64,000 nt of DNA from contig NC_063447.1 of the NCBI RefSeq assembly GCF_020379485.1, forward strand, positions 62,795,452-62,859,451, given 5' to 3'. The notes under the pieces were generated by a model that saw only the letters and a list, made by a program, of their open reading frames with translations, was not told the DNA's origin and did no database searches. The stretch comes from Brassica napus (lineage: Eukaryota > Streptophyta > Magnoliopsida > Brassicales > Brassicaceae). The position numbers and the translations under genes are program-made. Below, piece by piece: positions 1 through 13,030 of the stretch (positions are counted from its first letter, which is position 1; every line of letters begins with the position of its first letter).

Positions 1-1735
1 AATTTGTATTAATGTATATTAAAGTCTCTTTCATGGTACATGGGCATCGTTTAAATTTTTTGCCATTAATTTAGTAAGATTTCATAATACTACTCCCTAA
101 ATTGGTAGACTAAGCACTATAAAATTGCTATTCTCTGAAAAAAGAAGACAAAAAAGGTTCCAAACGTCTTTGAACTTCATCATATTTTAGTGAATGATGC
201 AACTATGCATTAAAATAGAATTTTCATTTTTGATTTTTTCTTTAAAATCTATGGGTTAACCCCTACAGAAATATTTAACTTTTCGGTAAATGCTCTATAT
301 ACTGAATCCTATACTCTCTACTGTTGTTTTAAAATTTCTAAACACATTTTATATTTGTATTAATGTATATTAAACTCTTTCATGGTACATGGGCATATTT
401 AAATTTTTAGCGAATTAATTTAGTAAAACTTTATATTATTCCTAAATTGGTTTACTAACAATATTAAATCCTATTCTCCAAAAAATAGAGAAAACAAAGG
501 TTTAAAACCTCTTTGAACTTCATCATATGTTAGTGAAGGATGAAACTATGCATTAAAATAGAATTTTCATTTTTTTGAATTTTTTCTCAAATCTATGGGT
601 TAACAACCCCTACGTAAACAATTAATTTTTCGGTAAATGTTTCTATATACTGAAGCCTATGCTTATTTACTGTTGTTTTTTTAAATTTCTAAAAAAATTC
701 TACATTTGTATTAATGTATATAAAGTTCTTTCATGGTACATGGCATCGTTTTAAATTTTTTGCCAATTAATTTAGTAAAACTTCATAATACTCCCTAAAT
801 TGGTTGACTAAGCACTATAAAATTGCTATTCTCAAGAACGGAGACAACAATGGTTCCAAACGTCTTTGATATTCATCATATTTTAGTGAAGGATGCAACT
901 ATGCATAAAATAGAATTTTCATTTTTTTTATTTTTTTCTCAAAATCTATGGGTTAACCCCCTACGGAAATATTTAATTTTCGGTAAATTCACTATATACT
1001 GAAGCCTATGATCTTTACTTGTTTTTTTTTTTAAAATTCACAACAATTCTACATTCGTATTAATGTATATTAAACTCTCTTTCATGGTACATAGGCATCA
1101 TTTTTTTTTTTGTCAATTAATTTAGGTAAAACTTCATAATACTCCCTAAATGGTCTACTAACCACTATAAAACGCTATTCTCTAGAAAAACGGAGACAAC
1201 AAAGGTATAATCCTCTCTTTGGCCTTCATCATATGTTATTGAAGGACAACTATGCATTTAAATAGAATTTTCATTTTTTTGAATTTTTCTCAAAATCTAT
1301 GGGTTAATCCCCTACGAAAATATTGATTTTTTCGGTAAATGCTCTATATACTAAAACCTATGATCTTTACTGTTGTTTTAAAATTTTCTAAACACATTCT
1401 ACATTTTATCCAATGAATATTAAACTCTATTCATGGTACAGGGCATCGTTTAAAATTTTTTTGTCAATTATTTAGTAAAACTTCATAATACTCCCTAAAT
1501 TGTTTGAATAACCACTATAAAATCGTTATTCTCTAGAAAAACGGAGACAACAAAGGTTCTAATCCTCTGGCCTTCATCATATGTTATTGAAGGATGCAAC
1601 TATGCATTAAATAGAATTTTCAATTTTTTGAATTTTCTCAAAATCTATTAGTTAACCCCTACGAAAATATTGAATTTTTCGGTAAATGCTTCTATATGTA
1701 TTAAAGCCAATGATCTTTAGGGTTGTTTTAATATT
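1..1735. repeat. ~350-bp AT-rich satellite array, left of gap
   Basis: Head-to-tail monomers of about 350 bp. Recurring landmarks are TCATGGTACATGGGCATCG, CTCCCTAAATTGGTTGACTA, GGAGACAACAAAGG, ACTATGCATTAAAATAGAAT and GGTAAATGCTCTATATACT. This copy carries many one-base losses and gains (shortened A/T runs, 'TGCATTTAAATAG', 'GAAGGACAACTATG') compared with the array after ~6.8 kb. That looks like unpolished long-read sequence rather than biology. The same ordered variant series reappears after the gap and at about 4360-6000, so part of this segment may be a redundant copy. I see no gene; short ORFs here are chance. Confidence 0.93.
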
Positions 1736-1835
1736 NNNNNNNNNNNNNNNNNNNNNNNNNNNNNNNNNNNNNNNNNNNNNNNNNNNNNNNNNNNNNNNNN
1801 NNNNNNNNNNNNNNNNNNNNNNNNNNNNNNNNNNN
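1736..1835. other. Assembly gap, 100 N
   Basis: Exactly 100 N inside the satellite array, the usual placeholder for a gap of unknown size. Both sides are the same satellite in the same orientation, so the true length may be anything, including a negative overlap. Confidence 0.99.
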
Positions 1836-4800
1836 CCTAAATTGGTTGGACTAACAATATAAAATCGATTCTCTAGAAAAATAGAGACAACAAAGGTTCC
1901 AAACCATGTTTGAACTTCATCATATTAGTGAAGGATGCACTATGCATTAAAATAGAATTTTATTTTTTGAATTTACACAAAAGCTATGGTTAACCCCTAC
2001 GCAATAATTATTTTTCGGTAAATGCTCTATATACTGAAGCCTATGCTATTTACTGTTGTTTTAATTTCTAAAACAAATTCTACATTTGTATTAATGTATA
2101 TTAAAGTCTCTCTTTCATGGTACATGGGCATCGTTTAAATTTTTGTTGCAATTAATTTAGTAAACTTCATAATACTCCCTAAATTGTGTTGACTACCACA
2201 TATTAAATCCTATTCTCTAAAAACGGAGACAACAAAGGTTCCAAACTCTTTGAATTCATCATATTTAGTGAGGATGCAACTATGCATTAAAATAGAATTT
2301 TCATTTTTTTTTTATTTTTTATCAAAATCTGGGTTAACCCCCTACGGAAATATTTAATTTTTTCGGTAATTCTCTATATACTGAAGCCTATGCTCTTTAC
2401 TGTTGTTTTAAAATTTCACACAAATTCTACATTCGTCTTAATGTATATTAACCCTCTTTCATGGTACATGGCATCATTTATTTTTTTTTGTCAATTAATT
2501 TAGTAAAACTTCATATAATACTCCCTAAATTGGTCTACTAACCACTATAAAATCGCTATTCTCTATAAAAACGGAGACAACAAAGGTTATAATCCTCTCT
2601 TTGGCCTTCATCATATGTTTAGTGAAGGATGCAACTATGCATTAAAATAGAATTTTCATTTTTTTTGAATTTTTTCTCAAAATCTATGGGTTAATCCCCT
2701 ACGAAAATATTGAATTTTTCGGTAATGCTCTATATACTAAAACCTATGATCTTTACTGTTGTTTTAAAATTTCTAAACACATTCTACATTTTTATCAATG
2801 TATATTAAACTCTATTTCATGGTACATGGGCATCGTTTAAATTTTTTTGTCATTAATTTAGTAAACTTCATGATACTCCCTAAATTGTTTGATAACCACT
2901 ATAAATCGCTATTCTCTAGAAAAACGGAGACAACAAAGGTTCTAATCCTCTTTGGCCCTTCATCATATGTTATTGAAGGATGCAATATGCATTAAAATAG
3001 AATTTTAATTTTTTGAATTTTTCTCAAATCTATAGTTAACCCCAACGAAAATATTGAATTTTTCGGTAAATGCTCTATATTTAAAGCCAATGATCTTTAG
3101 GGTTGTTTTAAAATTTCTAAACACATTCTACATTTGTATTAATGTATATTAAACTCTCTTTCATGGTACATGGGCATCGTTAGTTTTTTTTGCAAATTAA
3201 TTTAGTAAACTTCATAATACTCTCTAAATTGGTTGACTAACCACTATAAATCGCTATTCTCTAGAAAAACGAAGACAACAAGGTTCCAACATCTTTGACA
3301 TTAATTATATGTTAGTGAAGGATGCAACTATGCATTAAAATAGAATTTTCATTTTTTGAATTTTTATCAAAATCTATGGATTAACACCCTACGAAAATAT
3401 TGAATTTTTCGGTAAATGCTCTATATACTAAAAACTATATCTTCTTTACTGTTGTTTTAAATTTCTAAACACATTCTACATTTGTATTAATGCAAATTAA
3501 ACTCTCTTTCATGGTACATGGGCATCGTTAATTTTTTTTTGTCAATTAATTTAGTAAACTTCATAATACCCCCTAAATTGGTTGACTAACCACTATAAAA
3601 TCGCTATTTTCTAGAAAAACGAAGACACAAAGGTTCCATACATCTTTGACCTTCATCATATGTTTGTGAATGATGCAACTATGGCATTATTTACATGGGC
3701 ATCATCGTTAAATTTTTTTGCCAATAATTAAGTAAAACTTCATAATACTCCCTAAATTGGTAGACTAAACCCTATCGAATTGCTATTCTCTGAAAAACGG
3801 AGACAACAAAGGTTCCAAACGTCTTTGACCTTCATCATATTTTAGTGAAGGATGCAACTATGCATTAAAATAGAATTTTCATTTTTTTGAATTTTTCTCA
3901 AAATCTATAGGTTAACCCCTACGAAATATTTAATTTTTCGGCAAATGCTCTATATACTGAATCCTATGTTCTTTACTGTTTTTTTAAAATTTCTAAACAC
4001 ATTTTACATTTGTACTAATGTATATTAAACTCTCTTTCATGGTACATGGGCATATTTTAAATTTTTAGCGAATTAATTTAGTAAAACTTCATATTATTCC
4101 CTAAATTGGTTGACTAACCAATATTAAATCCTATTCTCTAGAAAATAGAGACAACAAAGGTTCCAACCTGTTTGAACTTCATCATATGTTAGTGAAGGAT
4201 GCAACTATGCATTAAAATAGAATTTTCATTTTTTTGAATTTTACACAAAATCTATGGGTTAACCCCTACGGAAATAATTAATTTTTTCGGTAAATGTTCT
4301 ATATACTGAAGCCTATCCTCTTTACTGTTGTTTTTAAATTTCTAAACAAATTCAAAATTTGTATTAATGTATATTAAAGTCTCTTTCATGGTACATGGGC
4401 ATCGTTTAAATTTTTTGCCAATTATTTAGTAAGATTTCATAATACTCCCTAAATTGGTAGACTAAGCACTATAAAATTGCTATTCTCTGAAAAAAGAAGA
4501 CAACAAAGGTTCCAAACGTCTTTGAACTTCATCATATTTAGTGAATGATGCAACTATGCATTAAAATAGAATTTTCATTTTTTGATTTTTTATCAAATCT
4601 ATGGGTTAACCCCTACAGAAATATTTAACTTTTCGGTAAATGCTCTATATACTGAATCCTATACTCTTACTGTTGTTTTAAAATTTCTAAACACATTTTA
4701 CATTTGTATTAATGTATATTAAACTCTCTTTCATGGTACATGGGCATAGTTTAAATTTTTAGCGAATTAATTTAGTAAACTTCATATTATTCCCTAAATT

Positions 4801-7800
4801 GGTTAACTAACCAATATTAATCCTATTCTCCAAAAAAATAGAGAAACAAAGGTTTAAAACCTCTTTGAACTTCATCATATGTTAGTGAAGGATGAAACTA
4901 TGCATTAAAATAGAATTTTCATTTTTTTGAATTTTTCTCTCAAATCTATGGGTTACACCCCTACGTAAACAATTAATTTTTCGGAAATGTTCTATATATG
5001 AAGCCTATGCTATTTACTGTTGTTTTAAATTTCTAAACAAATTCTACATTTGTATTAATGTATATTAAAGTCTCTTTCATGGTACATGGCATCGTTTAAA
5101 TTTTTTGCCAATTAATTTAGTAAAACTTCATAATACTCCCTAAATTGGTTGACTAAGCACTATAAAATTGTTATTCTCAAGAACGGAGACAACAATGGTT
5201 CCAAACGTCTTTGATATTCATCATATTTTAGTGAAGGATGCAACTATGCATTAAAATAGAATTTTCATTTTTTTTATTTTTTCTCAAATCTATGGGTTAA
5301 CCCCCTACGAAAATATTTAATTTTTCGGTAAATTCTCTATATACTGAAGCCTATGATCTTTACTGTTTTTTAAAATTTCACAACAAATTCTACATTCGTA
5401 TTAATGTATATTAAACTCTCTTTCATGGTACATAGGCATCATTTAATTTTTTTGTCAATTAATTTAAAACTTCATATACTCCCTAAATTGGTCTACTAAC
5501 CACTATAAATCGCTATTCTCTAGAAAAACGGAGACAACAAAGGTTATAATCCTCTCTTTGGCCTTCATCATATGTTTTGAAGGATGCAACTATGCATTAA
5601 AATAGAATTTTCATTTTTTTGAATTTTTCTCAAAATCTATGGGTTAATCCCCTACGAAAATATTGATTTTTCGGTAAATGCTCTATATACTAAAACCTAT
5701 GATCTTTACTGTTGTTTTAAAATTTCTAAACACATTCTACATTTTTATCAATGTATATTAAAATCTATTTCATGGTACATGGGCATCGTTAAATTTTTTT
5801 TCAATTAATTTAGTAAAACTTATAATACTCTCCTAAATTGTTTGAATAACCACTATAAAATCGCTATTCTCTAGAAAAACGGACAACAAAGGTTCTAATC
5901 CTCTTTGGCCTTCATCATATGTTATGAAGGATGCAACTATGCATTAAAATAGAATTTTCATTTTTTGAATTTTTCTCAAAATCTATTGGTTAATACCCCT
6001 ACGAAAATATTGAATTTTTCGGTAAATGCTCTATATACTAAAACCTATGATCTTTACTGTTGTTTTAAATTTCTAAACACATTCTACATTTTATCAATGT
6101 ATATTAAACTCTCTTTCATGGTACATGGCATCGTTAAATTTTTTTGTCAATTAATTTAGTAAAACTTCATATACTCCCTAAATTGTTTGACTAACCACTA
6201 TAAAATCGCTATTCTCTAGAAAAACGGAGACAACAAAGGTTATAACCTCTTTGACATTCATCATATGTATTGAAGGATGCAACTATGCATTAAATAGAAT
6301 TTTCATTTTTTTGAATTTTTCTCAAAATCTATGGGTTAATCCCCTACGAAAATATTGAATTTTTCGGTAAATGCTCTATATACTAAAACCTATGATCTTT
6401 ACTGTTGTTTTAAAATTTCTAAACCATTCTACATTTTTTAATGTAATATTAAAATCTCTTTCATGGTACATGGGCATCGTTTAAATTTTTTTTTCAATTA
6501 ATTTAGTAAAACTTCATAATACTCCCTAAATTGGTTGACTAACCACTATAAAATCGCTATTCTCTAGAAAAACGGAGACAACAAAGGTTATAAATCTCTT
6601 TGACCTTCATCATATGTTATTGAAGGATGCAACTATGCATTAAAATAGAATTTTCATTTTTTTTGAATTTTTCTCAAAATCTATGGTTAACCCCTACAAA
6701 ATATTGAATTTTCTGTAAATGCTCTATATACTGAAGCCTATGATCTTTAGGGTTGTTTTAAAATTTCTAAACACATTTTACATTTGTACTAATGTATATT
6801 AAACGCTCTTTCATGGTACATGGGCATATTTCAAATTTTTAGCGAATTAATTTAGTAAAACTTCATATTATTCCCTAAATTGGTTGAGTAACCAATATTA
6901 AATCCTATTCTCCAGAAAAATAAAGACAACAATGGTTCCAAACCTCTTTGAACTTCATCATATATTAGTGAAGGATGCAATTATTCATTAAAATAGAATT
7001 TTTATTTTTTTGAATTTTTTTCAAAATCTATGGGTTAACCCCTACGTAAATAATTAATTTTTCGGTAAATGTTCTATATACTGAAGCCTATGCTCTTTAC
7101 TGTTATTTTAAAATTTCTAAACAAATTCTACATTTGTATTAATGTATATTAAAGTCTCTTTCATGGTATATGGGCATCGTTTAAATTTTTTGCCAATTAA
7201 TTTAGTAAAACTTCATAATACTCCCTAAATTGGTTGACTAAGCACTATAAAATTGCTATTCTCAAGAAAAACAGAGACAACAAAGGTTCCAAACGTCTTT
7301 GACCTTCATCATATTTTAGTTAAGGATACAACTATGCATTAAAATAGAATTTTCATTTTTTTGAATTTTGCTCAAAATCTATGGGTCCCCTACGGAAATA
7401 TATAATTTTTCGGTAAATTCTCTATATACTGAAGCCTATAATCTTTACTGTTGTTTTAAAATTTGACAACAAATTCTACATTCCTATTAATGTATATTAA
7501 ACTAATGTATATTAAACTATCTTTCATGGTACATGGGCATCGTCTAATTTTGGTTGTCAATTAATTTAGTAAAACTTCATAATACTCCCTAAATTGGTTG
7601 ACTAACCACGATAAAATCGCTATTCTCTAGAAAAACGAAGACAACAAAGGTTCCAAACATCTTTGAACTTCATCATATGTTAGTGAAGGATGCAACTATG
7701 CATTCAAATAGAATTTTCATTTTTTTGAAATTTTCTCAAAATCTATGGGTTAACCACCGGTTCGGAAATATTTAATTTTTCGGTAAATGTTCTATATACT

Positions 7801-10800
7801 GAAGCCTATGCTCTTTACTGTTGTTTTAAAATTTCTAAACACATTCTACATTTGTATTAATATATATTAAACTCTCTTTCATGGTACATGCGCATCGTTT
7901 AAATTTTTTGCCAATTAATTTTGTAAAACTTCATAATACTCCCTAATTTGGTTGACTAACCAATATTAAATCATATTCTCTTGAAAAACGGAGGCAACAA
8001 ATGTTTCAAACCTCTTTGACCTTCATCATATGTTAGTGAAGGATGCAACTATGCATTAAAACATAATTTTCATTTTTTTTGAAATTTTCTCAAAATCTAT
8101 AAGTTAACCCCTATGAAAATATTTAATTTTTCGGTAAATGTTTTTTACACTAAGCCTATGATCTTTAGTGTTGTTTTAAATTTCTAAACACATTCTACAT
8201 TTGTATTAATGTATATTAACTCTCTTTCATGGTACATGAGCATCGTTTAAATTTTTGTGTCAATTAATTTAGTAAAACTTCATAATACTCCCTAAATTGG
8301 TTGACTAACAACTATAAAATCGCTAGTTTCTAGAAAAAGGGAGAAAAAAAGTTCGAAACCTCTTTGACCTTCATCATATGATAATGAAGGATGCTGCTAT
8401 GCATTAAAATAGAATTTTTGTTTTTTTGAATTTTTCGCAAAATCTATTGGTTAACAACCTGACGAAAATATTGATTTTTTGTGTAAATGCTCTATATACT
8501 GAAACCTATGATCATTAGTGTTGTTTTAAAATTTTTAAACGCATTCTAAATTTGTATTAATGTATACTAAACTCTCTTTCATTGTAAACGGGCATCGTTT
8601 ACTTTTTTTGTCAATTAATTTAGTAAAACTTCATAACACTCCCTAAATTGGTTGACTAAGCACTATAAAATTGCTATTCTCAAGAAAAACGGAGACAATA
8701 AAGGTTCCAAACGTCCTTGACCTTCATCATATTTTAGTGAAGGATGCAACTATGCATTAAAATAGAATTTTCAATTTTTTGAATTTTTCTCAAAATCTAT
8801 GGGTTAACCCATTCGGAAATATTTTATTTTTCGGTAAATGCTCTATATACTGAAGCCTATGCTCTTTACTGTTGTTTTAAAATTTCTAAACACATTCTAC
8901 ATTTGTATTAATGTATATTAAACTCTCTTTCATGGTACATGCGCATCGTTTAAATTTTTTGCCAATTAATTTAGTAAAACTTCATAATACTCCATAAATT
9001 GGTTGAATAACCATTATAAAATCGATATTCTCTAGAAAAACGGAGACAACAAAGGTTCTAATCCTGTTTGACCTTCATCATATGTTATTGAAGGATGCAA
9101 CTATGCATTAAAATAGAATTTTCATTTTTTTGAATTTTTCTCAAAATCTATGGGTTAACTAACCCCTATGAAAATATTGATTTTTCGATAAATGCTTTTT
9201 ATACTAAGCCTATGATCTTTACTGTTGTTTTATAATTTCTAAATACATTCCACATTTATATCAATGTGTATTAAACTCTCTTTCATGGTACATGGGCATC
9301 CTTTAATTTTTTTTGCCAATTAATTTAGTAAAACTTCATAATACTCCCTAAATTGGTTGAATAACCACTATAAAATCGTTATTCTCTAGAAAAACGGAGA
9401 CATCAAAGGTTCTAATCCTCTTTGGCCTTCATCATATGTTATTGAAGGATGCAACTATGCATTAAAATAGAAATTTTTTTTTTTTGAAATTTTCTCAAAA
9501 TCTATGGTTAACCCGTTCGGAAATATTTAATTTTTCGATAAATGATCTTTCTACTAAGCCTATGATTTTTAGTGTTGTTTTAAAATTTCTAAACACATTC
9601 TACATTTGTATTAATGTATATTAAACCCTATTTCATGGTACATGGGCATCGTTAAAAATTTTTGCCAATTAATTTAGTAAAACTTCATAATACTCCCTAA
9701 ATTGGTTTACTAACCACGATAAAATCGCTATTCTCTAGAAAAACGAAGACAACAAAGGTTCCAAACATCTTTGACCTTCATCATATGTTAGTGAAGGATG
9801 CAACTATGCATTAAAATAGAATTTTCATTTTTTTGAATTTTTCTCAAAATCTATGGGTTAACCCGTTCGGAAATATTTAATTTTTTTGTAAATGCTCTAT
9901 ATACTGAAGCCTATGCTCTTTACTGTTGTTTAAAAATTTCTAAACACATTCTACATTTGTATTAATGTATATTAAACTCTCTTTCATGGTACATACGCAT
10001 CATTTAAATTTTTTGCCAATTAATTTAGTAAAACTTCATAATACTCCCTAAATTGGTTGACTAACCAATATTAAATCCTATTCTCTAGAAAAACGGAGAC
10101 AACAAATGTTTCAAACCTCTTGACCTTCATCATATGTTAGTGAAGGATGCAACTATGCATTAAAACATAATTTTCATTTTTTTTGAATTTTTCTCATAAT
10201 TTATAGGTTAACCCCTACTAAAATATTTAATTTTTCGGTAAATGCTTTATATACTAAGCCTTTGATCTTTAGTGTTGTTTTAAAATTTCTAAACACATTA
10301 TACATTTCTATTAATGTATATGAAACTCTCTTTCATGGTACATGGGTATCGTTTAAATTTGTTGTCAATTAATTTAGTAAAACTTCATAATACTCCCTAA
10401 ATTGGTTGACTAACAACTATAAAATCGCTATTCTATAGAAAAACGGAGAAAAAAGGTTTGAAACCTCTTTGACCTTCATCATATGTTAATGAAGGAAGAA
10501 ATTATGCATTAAAATAGAATTTTCATTTTTTTGAATTTTTCTCAAAATCTATAGGTTTAACCCCTACGAAAATATTTAATATTTCGGTAAATACTCTATA
10601 TACTGAAGCCTATGCTCTTTACTAATGTTTTAAAATTTCTAAACACATTCTATATTTGTATTAATTTATATTAAACTCTATTTCATGGTACGTGGACATC
10701 GTTTAAATTTTTGGCCAATTAATTGAGTAAAACTTTATAATACTCCCTAAATGGTTGACTAACCAATATTAAATCCTATTCTCTAAAAAAATGGAGACAA

Positions 10801-11599
10801 CAAAGGTTCTGAACCTCTTTGACATTCATCATATGTTAGTGAAGGATGTAACTATGCATTAAAATATAATTTTTATTTTTTTTGAATTTTTCTCAAAATC
10901 TATGGGTTAACCCCATTCTGAAATATTTAATTTTTCGGTAAATGCTCTATATACTGAAGCCTATGCTCTTTACTGTTGTTTTAAAATTTCTAAACACATT
11001 CTACATTTGTATAAATGTATATTAAACTCTCTTTTATGGTACACGGACATCGTTTAAATTTTTTTTGTCAATTAGTTTTGTAAAACTTCATAATACTCCT
11101 TAAATTGGTTGAATAACCCTATAAAATCGATACACTCTAGAAAAAGGGAGACAACAAAGGTTCTAATCCTCTTTGACCTTCATCATATTTTATTGAAGGA
11201 TGCAACAATGCATTAAGAATTTTCATTTTTTTTTTAATTTTTCTCAAAATCCATGGGTTAACCCCCTACGAAAGTATTGAATTTTTCGGTAAATACTCTT
11301 TCTACTAAGCCTATGATCTTTAGTGTTGTTTTAAAATTTTTAAACACATTCTACATTTGTATAAATGTATATTAAACTCTTTTCCATGGTACATAGGTAT
11401 CAATTAATTTTTTCGTCAATTAATTTAATAAAACTTAATAATACTCTCAAAATTGGTTGATTAACAACTATAAAATCGCTATTCTCTAGAAAAAAAGGAG
11501 AAAAGAAAAGTTCAAAACTTCTTTGACCTTCATCATATGTTAATGAAGGATTCAACTATGCATTAAAATAGAATTTTCGTTTTTTTGAATTTTTCTCAA

Positions 11600-13030
11600 A
11601 ATATATGGGTTAACCCCTACGAAAATATTGATTTTTTCGGTAAATGCTTTATATACTGAAGCCTATGATCTTTAGTGTTGTTTTAAAATTTATAAACACG
11701 TTCTACATTTGTATTAATCTATATTAAACTCTCTTTCATGATAACATGGGCATCATTTGAATTTTTTGGTTAATTAATTTAGTAGAACTTCATAATACTC
11801 CCTAAATTGGTTGACTAACCACTATAAAATCGCTATTCTCTAGAAAAACGGAGACAACAAAAGTTTCAAACTTCTTTGACCTTCATCATATGTTATTGAA
11901 GGATGCAACTATGCATTAAAATAGAATTTTTTTTTTTGAATTTTTCTCAAAATCTATTGAATTTTTCTCAATATTTCCCTACGAAAATATTAAATTTTTC
12001 GGTAAATGCTCTTTATGCTAAGCCTATGATCTTTAGTGTTGTTTTAAAATTTCTAATCACATTCTACATTTGTATTAATGTATATTAAATTCTCTTTCAT
12101 GGTACAGGGGCATAGTTAAATTTTTCTGTCAATTAATTTAGTAAAACTTCATAATACTCCATAAATTGGTTGACTAAGCACTATAAAATCGCATTTCTCT
12201 AGAAAAACGGAGACAACAAAGGTTATAATCCTCTTTGACCTTCATCATATTTTATTGAAGGATGCAACTATGCATTAAAATAGAAATTTCTTTTTTTTTT
12301 TATTTTTTTCTCAAAATCTATGGTTAATCCCTATCAAAATATTGAATTTTTTCGGTAAATGCTCTATATACTGAAGCCTATGATCTTTAGTGTTGTTTTA
12401 AAATTTCTAAACACGTTCTACATTTGTATTAATCTATATTAAACTCTCTTTCATGGTAACATGGGCATCGTTTGATTTTTTTCGTTAATTAATTTAGTAG
12501 AACTTCATAATACTCCCTAAATTGGTTGACTAACCACTATAAAATCGCTACTCTCTAGAAAAACGGAGACAACAAAAGTTTCAAACTTCTTTGACCTTCA
12601 TGGTATGTTATTGAAAGATGCAACTATGCATTAAAATAGAATTTTCATTTTTTTTTTGAATTTTTCTCAAAATCTATTGAATTTTTCTCAATATTTCCCT
12701 ACGAAAATATTGAATTTTTCGGTAAATGCTCTTTATGCTAAGCCTATGATCTTTAGTGTTGTTTTAAAATTTCTAAACACATTCTACATTTGTATTAATG
12801 TATATTAAATTCTCTTTCATGGTACATGGCCATCGTTAAATTTTTTTGTCAATTAATTTAGTAAAACTTCATAATTTTCCATAAATTGGTTGACTAAGCA
12901 CTATAAAATCGCAATTCTCTAGAAAAACGGAGACAACAAAGGTTCTAATCCTCTTTGGCCTTCATCATATGTTATTGAAGGATGCAACTATGCATTAAAA
13001 TAGAAATTTCATTTTTTTGAATTTTCTCAA
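11600..13030. repeat. Local two-monomer duplication in the satellite
   Basis: A diagnostic aberrant stretch, CTATTGAATTTTTCTCAATA followed by TTTCCCTACG, occurs at about 11955 and again at about 12676, some 722 bp apart (two monomers). The surrounding 'CATGGTAACATGGGCATC' variant and the following monomer are also shared, so two monomers were copied as a unit. Confidence 0.7.

Noticed and set aside
2798..12088. ORFs of 61-65 codons in the satellite (2798, 5965, 11903)
   Set aside because: They are repeats of the same monomer sequence, interrupted in neighbouring copies by indels; no codon constraint.
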